Source of the DNA: Salibacter sp031581065
GTDB lineage: Bacteria; Bacteroidota; Bacteroidia; Flavobacteriales_G; Salibacteraceae
Length of the DNA stretch: 32,640 nucleotides
NCBI RefSeq assembly: GCF_031581065.1
Contig: NZ_JAVLBN010000024.1
Span: forward strand, 1 to 32,640
Direction: 5' to 3'
A program made the position numbers and the translations under genes. Under the pieces are notes generated by a model. It was not told the DNA's origin and made no database searches. It saw only the letters and a list, made by a program, of their open reading frames with translations. Shown piece after piece: positions 26,672-32,640 of the stretch (position 1 is the first letter of the stretch; the number at the start of each line of letters is the position of its first letter).

Positions 26672-27440
26672 CGTAATTTTTAAATCCGCCTATTTTATTG
26701 TTCTTGATTTTAGTATCAATGTATTCTCTAACAAGATTGATTCTGATATAACCTCTGCTCACAATGAGGAAGAAAATGGGTGAAATAACGTGAATTGTAA
26801 ATTCTTGTAATGTAAAAGGAAAAGCACCACCTGTTTCTAAACCATAGAAAAACAGTGCAAATGGATTGATAACAGAAGTGTTAGCTATCCATCCTGACGC
26901 AAAAAATAAAAGCATGATCAAAATGGATAAAAACAAGGTTCCTGAAAATTCAACTTCTCTAAATACGTATCTTATTATGTAGTAAATGTAGTAAATGATG
27001 GCTACGATAATCCCGTTTGCAAATCCTGTAACCCATGGACTTTCAATGGAGTATCGAATAGTGTTGAAATGATAAACCTCCCCGATGTTTGATAAACAAC
27101 ATTCGTTGAGCATGAGGAAAATTTGCACGGCAAAATAAGCACCGAGCAACTGAAAAGGAATGTGGAGTAACCTCCTCCAGGAAAAGCCACTTTCAAATAG
27201 TTTGATCAATGTTATTAACGGAATAACATCAACTATATATCTGAAACTTGGTGTAAACATAGCAGCTAAAAAGCCCAAACCAACATAAAAGCTGAGCTCA
27301 GCATAGCTGATATCATATTCGGGCGATATGAATCGATAAATGAAAATTAGGAATAATAGAGAAAACAGGAATGACGCGAATAGCTCACCACCAAAATGGG
27401 AAATGGTCATTAATTTCTCGTACCTCTTTTTACTCGTCAT
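26664..27440 (-). CDS. Divergent aquaporin-like (MIP-type) membrane protein
   Basis: This 258-residue protein has six hydrophobic segments and a layout that recalls the major intrinsic protein fold. An early GELFASFLFSLLFLIF segment resembles the 'AExxGTFxLVxxG' first helix. A mid-segment with FQLLGAYFAVQIF resembles 'xQxxGAxxAxxxx'. A late WIANTSVINPFALFFYGLE resembles the second NPA box region, with NPF in place of NPA. The first NPA box is not recognisable (VDVIPLIT at the expected place). The match is by eye and weak in places. It is the first gene of a two-gene set with the PiT-like gene and has an exact TATCTTTG box before it. Confidence 0.45.
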   Translation of the reverse strand: MTSKKRYEKLMTISHFGGELFASFLFSLLFLIFIYRFISPEYDISYAELSFYVGLGFLAAMFTPSFRYIVDVIPLITLIKLFESGFSWRRLLHIPFQLLGAYFAVQIFLMLNECCLSNIGEVYHFNTIRYSIESPWVTGFANGIIVAIIYYIYYIIRYVFREVEFSGTLFLSILIMLLFFASGWIANTSVINPFALFFYGLETGGAFPFTLQEFTIHVISPIFFLIVSRGYIRINLVREYIDTKIKNNKIGGFKNYDV

Positions 27441-27472
27441 CTTTAATGGGTGTTAGCCCGTTTATTTGCGGG

Positions 27473-27480
27473 CAAAGATA
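27473..27480 (-). promoter_or_regulatory. -7 promoter box TATCTTTG before the aquaporin-like gene
   Basis: On the minus strand the bases read TATCTTTG, exact TAnnTTTG, 33 bases before the ATG. No TTG -33 is found. Just downstream, GCCCG and CGGGC (27456-27460/27469-27473) can form a small hairpin over the start of the transcript. Confidence 0.4.
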
Positions 27481-27495
27481 GCGGAGCAAAAAGCA

Positions 27496-27556
27496 CTTCA
27501 TGAAATTAATGAATTGCTCAACATCAAATTTAACACAGGGTTAATATTTCATGAAG
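27496..27556. repeat. Perfect 11-base inverted repeat with TTCATGAA cores
   Basis: CTTCATGAAAT (27496-27506) and ATTTCATGAAG (27546-27556) are exact reverse complements, 39 bases apart. Each holds the palindrome TTCATGAA. They lie upstream of the aquaporin-like promoter and just after the photolyase stop. They could be paired operator sites or a long-loop hairpin at the photolyase operon end. Confidence 0.5.
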
Positions 27557-27565
27557 AGAACGGAA

Positions 27566-28873
27566 TCACTTTAAAGTGGCCTTGTAGGTTTCTAAAGCCC
27601 GCTCACGGGCAAATTTATGCTCTACAATTCGTTTTTGCTGATAGTCGAGCTCCTGGAATTCGGGAACCCATTTTTTGATGTATTTGAGATCAGGATCAAA
27701 CTTTTTGGTTTGCAACTCGGGATTGAAAACCCTGAAATACGGAGCGGCATCACATCCGCTTCCCGCTGCCCATTGCCAGCCGCCATTGTTTGAAGCTAAC
27801 TCATAGTCTATTAATTTTTTAGCAAAATACTGTTCGCCCCAGGTCCAATGTACAAGGAGATGTTTTGTTAAAAAGCTGGCTACGATCATGCGTACTCTGT
27901 TGTGCATGAATCCGGTTTCGTTCAACTCGCGCATTCCGGCATCAACAATTGGATATCCGGTTTCTCCTTTGCACCACGTTTCAAATTCCTCTTCGTTATT
28001 TCGCCAGTTAATTTTATCGTATTCTGGCCGGAAAGAGGTTGTAACGATTTGCGGATTGAAATGAAGAATCATTTGGTAAAAATCTCGCCAAATGAGCTCA
28101 TTGAGCCATGATCCGCTCAATTCTTTTCCTCTTTTTGCCATTTTGCGGATGCTGACTGTTCCAAACCGCAAATGAACACTCAATCGAGATGTTCCACGAA
28201 CTGATGGAATATCTCTTTTTTCACTGTAGTTTTTGAGTAACTCATCATCAACTCTGCTCGATGGAATGTGGTCAGCTTTCCGTTCGAAACCCATTTCTTT
28301 CAACGAAGGCATATCCAATGGCTCTGACCGATACAACTTATCTAAATTTTTACTGGACCAGTAAGCATCGAATTCATCACCCTTTAACGTGTTGAACCAC
28401 ATCCTTTTATAAGGACTGAAAACCGAGTACCAACCACCATCTTTCTTGACAACCTCATCTTTTTCAAAGATCACATGATCCTTAAAAGTCTTGAAATCAA
28501 CACCTTTTTCGAGACACATTTTTTTGATTTCCACATCTCTCTCTTTGGCGTAAGGATCGTAATCGCGATTTGTGTAAACAGCTTCAACGTTGTATTCAGA
28601 GAGGATTTCAGGAAAAATCTCTTCTGGCGTTCCGTATTTCACCAGGAGTGTACCGCCATTATTTTCATAAGTGGCTTTGACATCACTGAGCGCATCGTGG
28701 ATAAAGGTAACACGCCTATCAGCCCTGTCTTTCAAATCGTCCAGGATATTGCGATCAAAAATGAAAAGAGGAAGCACATTTTCTTTTTCGGTCAGAGCCC
28801 GGTATAAGCCGTGATTATCGTCAGTTCGCAAATCCCTGCGGTGCCAAAAAATGGTGATTTTATCTTTGCTCAT
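27566..28873 (-). CDS. Deoxyribodipyrimidine photolyase (cryptochrome/photolyase family)
   Basis: This is a 435-residue flavoprotein. The N-terminal photolyase alpha/beta domain opens ITIFWHRRDLRTDDNHGLY. The C-terminal FAD-binding domain shows TSRLSVHLRFGTVSIR, WLNELIWRDFYQMIL and NGGWQWAAGSGCDAAPYF near residues 355-372. These match class I CPD photolyases, which repair cyclobutane pyrimidine dimers with light. The start ATG at 28871-28873 is chosen over a TTG two codons earlier. It is the last gene of an SDR - flavin reductase - photolyase operon, separated by two bases from the flavin reductase stop. Two dispersed words occur at 28320 and 28790. A cryptochrome-type role cannot be excluded. 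Confidence 0.92.
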   Translation of the reverse strand: MSKDKITIFWHRRDLRTDDNHGLYRALTEKENVLPLFIFDRNILDDLKDRADRRVTFIHDALSDVKATYENNGGTLLVKYGTPEEIFPEILSEYNVEAVYTNRDYDPYAKERDVEIKKMCLEKGVDFKTFKDHVIFEKDEVVKKDGGWYSVFSPYKRMWFNTLKGDEFDAYWSSKNLDKLYRSEPLDMPSLKEMGFERKADHIPSSRVDDELLKNYSEKRDIPSVRGTSRLSVHLRFGTVSIRKMAKRGKELSGSWLNELIWRDFYQMILHFNPQIVTTSFRPEYDKINWRNNEEEFETWCKGETGYPIVDAGMRELNETGFMHNRVRMIVASFLTKHLLVHWTWGEQYFAKKLIDYELASNNGGWQWAAGSGCDAAPYFRVFNPELQTKKFDPDLKYIKKWVPEFQELDYQQKRIVEHKFARERALETYKATLK

Positions 28874-28875
28874 GA

Positions 28876-29529
28876 TCAAAAGAGATCTTTAGGAAGGTGA
28901 GTCGTTTTTTGATCTGGTTTAGCGTAGTTGAGTCTGCCCAATTTTTGTACGCTGTAATAAGCATCTAAATCGCTGTTAGCAATGACATTTGCCTTTGTGA
29001 GGTCGATAAAACCATCTTTTTTGATGATGTCATTCGGTAATCTCACTTCGCTGACAGCTCCAACTATCAAAATAGTATTATTGACCTTAATAATTTGCTC
29101 TTCCGCAAATTCGAGTCCGATTTGAATTAGAGATTCTTTGACGTAAGGGGCTTTGTTGCTTCCGTATTCAGCAGTTAAACCAACTTTTTCAAACTCATTT
29201 TCATCTCCTTCATATTTAGCAGCTGTTTGATGCGCTTTTTCGTAAAATGCTTCGCTCACATGATTAATCGTAAAGTGCTTCGTGTTTCTGATATTCTCGA
29301 GAGTATCGCGTCTCACGGAGTGTGGTCTGAACAAAACGCCCATGTAAGGCGGATTGGAACCCACGTGAACGAGCTGACTAAAAATAGCGAGGTTTTCCAC
29401 CCCGTTTTCGCTTATGGATCCGACCAATGGAGCACTTTTAAAGCCGATTAATCCATTGAAAAAATGAGCTCTGTACCGAGATGGAAATTCTTCAAAATCC
29501 GCCTTTGTAAAAGTTGATTGTTTAGTCAT
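28876..29529 (-). CDS. Flavin reductase-like FMN-binding protein
   Basis: This 217-residue cytoplasmic protein belongs to the flavin reductase-like (split-barrel FMN-binding) family. The FMN-binding part shows FNGLIGFKSAPLVGSIS and NLAIFSQLVHVGSNPPYMGVLFRP, followed by RRDTLENIRNTKHFTIN, all usual in this family. Members reduce free flavin with NAD(P)H or serve as two-component partners. It sits between the SDR gene (one base) and photolyase (two bases), so the trio is one transcription unit. A role in supplying reduced flavin to photolyase is an attractive inference but not shown. Confidence 0.88.
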   Translation of the reverse strand: MTKQSTFTKADFEEFPSRYRAHFFNGLIGFKSAPLVGSISENGVENLAIFSQLVHVGSNPPYMGVLFRPHSVRRDTLENIRNTKHFTINHVSEAFYEKAHQTAAKYEGDENEFEKVGLTAEYGSNKAPYVKESLIQIGLEFAEEQIIKVNNTILIVGAVSEVRLPNDIIKKDGFIDLTKANVIANSDLDAYYSVQKLGRLNYAKPDQKTTHLPKDLF

Positions 29530-29530
29530 G

Positions 29531-30220
29531 TTAAATTTTTACGCTTCCCATACCGCCATCTACCCCAATTACCTGACCAGTAATCCAGGAAGACTTATCA
29601 GATAATAAAAATGCAGCCATATCGGCCAATTCATCAGGTGTACCAACTCGCTTGAGCGGATGACGTTCATTTGATGATTCGCGCTTTTTATCATTGTTGA
29701 GTAGTTTTCCAGCCATCGGAGTGTCAGTAAGTGATGGAGCAATGACATTAGCCCTGATTTTTGGAGCGTATTCTGCTGCAATAGATTTTGCCAATCCTTC
29801 AATTCCGCTCTTTGCAACGGCAACACTCGCATGAAATGGCATCCCGAGTTTTGAAGCAACCGTAGAGAAAAACACCAAACTTCCTTTACCGGCTTTCAAC
29901 TGATCGAGAACCTGCTGCGTTAATTTTATAGCTCCCAGCACATTGATTTCAAAATCATTTTGAAAATCATCAACTTTCAATCTGTGAAAAGGTTTTAGGT
30001 TTATACTTCCCGGACAGTATGCCATTCCGTGCAATTCATCAGGTAAACCACTTATTTCAAAATCTTTTGTGACATCAATTTCGAGATGATACACATTTTC
30101 AATTCCGTCTAAATTGTCGCTTGTTCTAGAAGCGACATATACTGTATGTCCTTCACCTGCTAGTTTTTTGGTCAAAGCCAAACCAATTCCCGAACTTCCG
30201 CCTGCTACTAAGTAATTCAT
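29531..30220 (-). CDS. SDR-family oxidoreductase lacking the catalytic tyrosine
   Basis: This 229-residue protein of the short-chain dehydrogenase/reductase family has the cofactor loop GGSSGIG at residues 7-13, DVTK (about 48-51), and the C-terminal NVIAPSLTDTPMAGKLL and ITGQVIGVDGGMG. In the catalytic YxxxK motif the lysine (K137) is present, but the tyrosine position holds V133 in the sequence FHASVAVAKSG. S119 is in the place of the catalytic serine. It may thus bind NAD(P) without normal dehydrogenase chemistry, or use another residue such as H130. It is the first gene of the photolyase operon, and the substrate is unknown. Confidence 0.88.
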   Translation of the reverse strand: MNYLVAGGSSGIGLALTKKLAGEGHTVYVASRTSDNLDGIENVYHLEIDVTKDFEISGLPDELHGMAYCPGSINLKPFHRLKVDDFQNDFEINVLGAIKLTQQVLDQLKAGKGSLVFFSTVASKLGMPFHASVAVAKSGIEGLAKSIAAEYAPKIRANVIAPSLTDTPMAGKLLNNDKKRESSNERHPLKRVGTPDELADMAAFLLSDKSSWITGQVIGVDGGMGSVKI

Positions 30221-30325
30221 AATCGTATGTTCTTTCCAACAAGAACAAGATATTTAGGAATTAGTTTTTAAAAAGAAGAAATTATTCTAGCTTAATTTTA
30301 GAACAAATGACTAAGTGAAGTTAGT

Positions 30326-30403
30326 ACATTTTAGTTAAGAAAAACGCCCAAAAACTTAATTATGACATTTCTTAGTTAAGGAAAAGCCCAAAAAGCTTAA
30401 CTA
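30326..30403. repeat. Two tandem hairpin repeats of about 38 bases
   Basis: Two near-copies stand side by side, 30326-30362 and 30365-30403. Each reads ACATT, TTAGTTAAG, an A-rich GCCCAAAAA core, then CTTAA(C/T)TA. In the second copy CTTAGTTAAG (30371-30380) pairs perfectly with CTTAACTAAG (30396-30405). The first copy has one mismatch in its stem. They sit in the 192-base gap between hemB and the SDR gene and may act as the hemB terminator or as a small dispersed repeat. Confidence 0.7.
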
Positions 30404-30412
30404 AGCAATTCC

Positions 30413-31405
30413 TTATTTAACCAATTCGCAATAATCTTTAGCTAAGTAAGAGATGATGACATCAGCTCCAGCACGTTTGATGCTCAAAAGCATTTCGGGC
30501 ATTGCGGTGTTGTAATCGAGCCAGCCTTTTTCACAGGCGGCTTTCAACATAGCAATTTCACCACTCACATTGTAAGCAGCGATTGGCAAATCGTAGTTTG
30601 ATTTTAACATGTGAATGATGTCCAGATAAAAAGTTGCCGGCTTTACCATCATGAAGTCAGCTCCTTCCATGTAATCGAGATCTGCTTCGAGGAGTGCCTC
30701 CCGCTTGTTAGCCGGGTCCATCTGATACGTCTTTTTGTCTTTGGGAATGTCTTTTGAACTCTCTTTTGGAGCAGAATCTAATGCATCGCGAAACGGACCG
30801 TAAAAAGCACTTGCATACTTTGCTGTGTAAGACATAATGGATACATCTTCAAACCCTTCTTCATCCAATGCATTGCGAATGGCTTCAACACGGCCGTCCA
30901 TCATATCGCTGGGACCAATAATATCAGCTCCGGCTCTCGCCTGTTCAATAGCCATTTTCGCCAAAACGATATTTGTTTCATCGTTGACGATTTTTCCATC
31001 TTTTACGATTCCGTCATGACCGTCAGAGCTGTATGGATCGAGCGCTACATCGGTGATGATATTGATTTCCGGGAAGTGCTTTTTCAGGGTTCTGAAAGCG
31101 GACAAATAAAAGTTATCGGGATCGTAGCTGTAGCTGCCAATTTCGTCTTTGAGTTCTTCTTCAACTTTTGGGAAAAACATAAAGTTGCGCAACCCCAGCT
31201 TCATGCACTCTTCAACCTCTTTCACCAACAAATCAACACTCCAGCGGTAATTACCCTGCAATGAAGAAATTTCCTGTTTCTGGTTTTCTCCATCTACGAT
31301 AAACATTGGGTAAACAAGATTATCGGCTGTGAGGCGTGTTTCGCGCATCATTGCTCTTACCGCTTCGTTCTTTCTGTTTCTTCTGGGTCTGCGTGTCATC
31401 GTCAT
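30413..31405 (-). CDS. hemB: Delta-aminolevulinic acid dehydratase (porphobilinogen synthase)
   Basis: This 330-residue enzyme joins two 5-aminolevulinate molecules to porphobilinogen for haem synthesis. The start ATG at 31403-31405 (MTMTRRPRRNRK) is chosen because the longer reading begins with TTG. The two active-site lysines lie in SYTAKYASAFYGPF (near 197) and DFMMVKPATFY (near 252). The metal segment is DVALDPYSSDGHDG (about 118-131). It has aspartates where zinc enzymes have cysteines, so it is probably the magnesium-type enzyme. It is divergent from lgt and ends just next to the tandem repeats. Confidence 0.97.
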   Translation of the reverse strand: MTMTRRPRRNRKNEAVRAMMRETRLTADNLVYPMFIVDGENQKQEISSLQGNYRWSVDLLVKEVEECMKLGLRNFMFFPKVEEELKDEIGSYSYDPDNFYLSAFRTLKKHFPEINIITDVALDPYSSDGHDGIVKDGKIVNDETNIVLAKMAIEQARAGADIIGPSDMMDGRVEAIRNALDEEGFEDVSIMSYTAKYASAFYGPFRDALDSAPKESSKDIPKDKKTYQMDPANKREALLEADLDYMEGADFMMVKPATFYLDIIHMLKSNYDLPIAAYNVSGEIAMLKAACEKGWLDYNTAMPEMLLSIKRAGADVIISYLAKDYCELVK

Positions 31406-31430
31406 AAAGCTCAATCTCTTTTTGATAAAC

Positions 31431-31438
31431 TATCTTTG
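31431..31438 (+). promoter_or_regulatory. -7 promoter box TATCTTTG before lgt
   Basis: This is an exact TAnnTTTG match 29 bases before the lgt ATG. No TTG is found at the expected -33 spacing. It lies in the gap between the divergent hemB and lgt genes. Confidence 0.45.
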
Positions 31439-31467
31439 TTCGTTCAAAATTATATCAATTAACGGGT

Positions 31468-32289
31468 ATGCAGCACCTCGCTTACATAATTTGGGATTTT
31501 GATCCCCGTTTGTTTCCCTCACTATTTGAATCCATAGGCATTGAGCCGCGCTGGTATGGCGTGCTTTTCGCAACGGGATTTTTACTGGGTTTCAACCTCA
31601 TGAAAAAAATGTTGAAGCACGAAAACTATCCTGAAGAATGGATGGATTCTCTGCTCATTTATGTCATGGTCGGAACCATAATAGGTGCCCGCCTGGGACA
31701 CGTCTTCTTTTACGATTGGGCGTATTACTCCCAGCACCCCGGTGAAATTCTCATGACATGGAAAGGCGGACTTGCAAGTCACGGAGCAGTTGTGGGAAAT
31801 ATCACGGCAATTTGGCTGTGGTCAAAATACAAAGCGAAAATGCCTGTTTTGTGGTCGCTCGACAGAGTTGTGATTACCATTGCTTTGGCGGGATCGCTGA
31901 TCAGATTAGGGAACTTTCTCAACTCTGAGATTATCGGTGAACCGGCCGATGTACCATGGGCAGTTATTTTCACCCGCATTGATATGGTTCCGCGTCACCC
32001 AACTCAAATCTACGAATCCATCGGTTATTTGCTGATTTTCCTGTTTCTTCATCAATCGTATTGGAAAAAGAAAAAAGGGCAGTTCAAAGGCTGGATTTTT
32101 GGCTGGTTCCTTATGTTGATTTTCGGTTTCCGTTTTGCTATCGAGTTTTTCAAGGAAAACCAGGTGGCTTTTGAAGACGGGATGAGCCTGAATATGGGCC
32201 AATGGCTCAGTATTCCGCTCGTATTTATCGGGGCGTACTTCGTTTGGAAGAGCTCTGACCGAAAAATTGAACCTAAAGAGGCGGAATAA
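31468..32289 (+). CDS. lgt: Prolipoprotein diacylglyceryl transferase
   Basis: This 273-residue, seven-helix inner-membrane enzyme transfers diacylglycerol to the lipobox cysteine of prelipoproteins, the first step of lipoprotein maturation. Conserved places include RWYGVLFATGFLLG near the start, GLASHGAVVG (the essential-histidine region), the signature RLGNFLNSEIIGEP, and PRHPTQIYES. The usual GRxGNF signature has RLGNF here. Its TAA stop is directly followed, in the same frame and without spacing, by the GTG of the next gene. The small lipoprotein at 785-1210 would be a possible substrate. Confidence 0.95.
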   Translation: MQHLAYIIWDFDPRLFPSLFESIGIEPRWYGVLFATGFLLGFNLMKKMLKHENYPEEWMDSLLIYVMVGTIIGARLGHVFFYDWAYYSQHPGEILMTWKGGLASHGAVVGNITAIWLWSKYKAKMPVLWSLDRVVITIALAGSLIRLGNFLNSEIIGEPADVPWAVIFTRIDMVPRHPTQIYESIGYLLIFLFLHQSYWKKKKGQFKGWIFGWFLMLIFGFRFAIEFFKENQVAFEDGMSLNMGQWLSIPLVFIGAYFVWKSSDRKIEPKEAE

Positions 32290-32640
32290 GTGCACAAAAC
32301 GGTTGACATACTCGTTTCTCCGCAAGAGGCGAGCAGCGATGAGCTAATCAAAATGGCGCTCGAGAAAAAGCTGAACTCAAAGGATTTTAAATGGAAGTTG
32401 CTCAAGCGCTCGATTGATGCTCGCGGAGAAAATCCAAAATTCAGGTTGCGCTGTGAGATCACAGATGAAGGGCATTTTCAAAAGCAATTTCAAACACAGT
32501 TTGAATACCAGGATGTTTCACGGTCAGAGCCAGTCGTGGTCATCGGTTCAGGTCCGGCCGGGTTGTTTGCATCGCTGAGGTTGATCGAACTGGGCTACAA
32601 GCCAATCGTGCTAGAGCGCGGAAAAGATGTGAAGTTGCGC
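32290..32640 (+). CDS. FAD-dependent oxidoreductase (COG2509-type), N-terminal part
   Basis: The 117 codons seen here begin with GTG right after the lgt TAA, and the gene continues past the window. An N-terminal segment of about 75 residues (KWKLLKRSIDARGENPKFRL) precedes a Rossmann FAD motif, VVVIGSGPAGLFASLRLIEL, and an acidic LERG turn. This order is typical of the uncharacterised NAD(FAD)-utilising dehydrogenase group COG2509 found in many Bacteroidota. The reaction is not known. No better start lies close by; a later ATG at codon 22 would remove part of the conserved N-terminal domain. A GGTCAGAGCC word is at 32522-32531. Confidence 0.8.
   Translation, partial: MHKTVDILVSPQEASSDELIKMALEKKLNSKDFKWKLLKRSIDARGENPKFRLRCEITDEGHFQKQFQTQFEYQDVSRSEPVVVIGSGPAGLFASLRLIELGYKPIVLERGKDVKLR

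Larger units (their letters stand above)
2278..32531. repeat. Dispersed word YGGTCAGARCC, 16 copies on both strands
   Basis: Copies reading GGTCAGARCC on the plus strand start at 5522, 6228, 9015, 13823, 18124, 22240, 24917, 28790 and 32522. Copies on the minus strand (seen as GGYTCTGACC) start at 2278, 4052, 7602, 13557, 17284, 21961 and 28320. The base before the word is C in 11 and T in 5, never a purine. Near matches are at 5570, 10965 and 19718 (GGTCAGATCC form) and 32251. Fifteen of the sixteen lie inside genes. Confidence 0.85.

Noticed and set aside
27456..27473. GCCCG/CGGGC hairpin as a riboswitch before the aquaporin-like gene
   Set aside because: It is a single five-base stem with no further conserved structure; it overlaps the promoter box and could be chance.
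30301..30412. Repeats near hemB as a CRISPR array
   Set aside because: Only two adjacent imperfect copies, without spacers and without cas genes; they are hairpin repeats.

Overview
The window looks like chromosomal DNA from a Bacteroidota member, most likely a marine-type Flavobacteriia. The evidence is a type IX secretion gene (porZ), a DUF4175-ybeY-mnmG operon, YwqK/MORN-like repeat proteins, A-rich leaders without Shine-Dalgarno sequences, and exact TAnnTTTG -7 promoter boxes before many genes. Most of it is ordinary core genome. Two ParB-binding parS sites flank mnmG, which suggests the window lies near the replication origin.

Layout: (1) 1-3.8 kb is a mixed zone. It holds the start of a PIF1-like helicase, a 5'-truncated outer-membrane barrel fragment between short repeats, a small YwqK-type lipoprotein, a KefB/C-type K+/H+ antiporter, and a RhuM remnant abutting the antiporter's 3' end. 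(2) 3.8-9.0 kb has tex, then recO and porZ on the minus strand. (3) 9.2-14.8 kb is the minus-strand operon DUF4175 - ybeY - mnmG with a parS at each end of mnmG. (4) 14.9-20.5 kb is plus-strand: an outer-membrane protein, gltX, folB, tRNA-Cys, a one-cysteine thioredoxin-fold protein, a small membrane protein (minus), an NdpA-like nucleoid protein and a small membrane protein. (5) 20.5-23.9 kb has a large YwqK-repeat protein (minus), a 430-bp gene-free gap, rpiB, a DksA/TraR-type zinc-finger gene and a methyltransferase. (6) 23.9-27.4 kb is minus-strand transport genes: a SulP transporter and an overlapping pair of divergent membrane proteins that look like a PiT-type transporter and an aquaporin-like protein. 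(7) 27.6-30.2 kb is an SDR - flavin reductase - photolyase operon. (8) 30.4-32.6 kb has hemB, divergent from lgt and a FAD-dependent oxidoreductase that runs off the end.

The strongest unexplained signal is at DNA level. The word YGGTCAGARCC occurs 16 times on both strands across about 30 kb, where about 0.1 matches to its 10-base core would be expected by chance. Fifteen copies lie in genes, in all three reading frames and coding unrelated peptides. This looks like a dispersed functional DNA word, such as an uptake, recombination or protein-binding signal. Second in interest is the aquaporin-like/PiT-like gene pair, whose signature motifs are altered.
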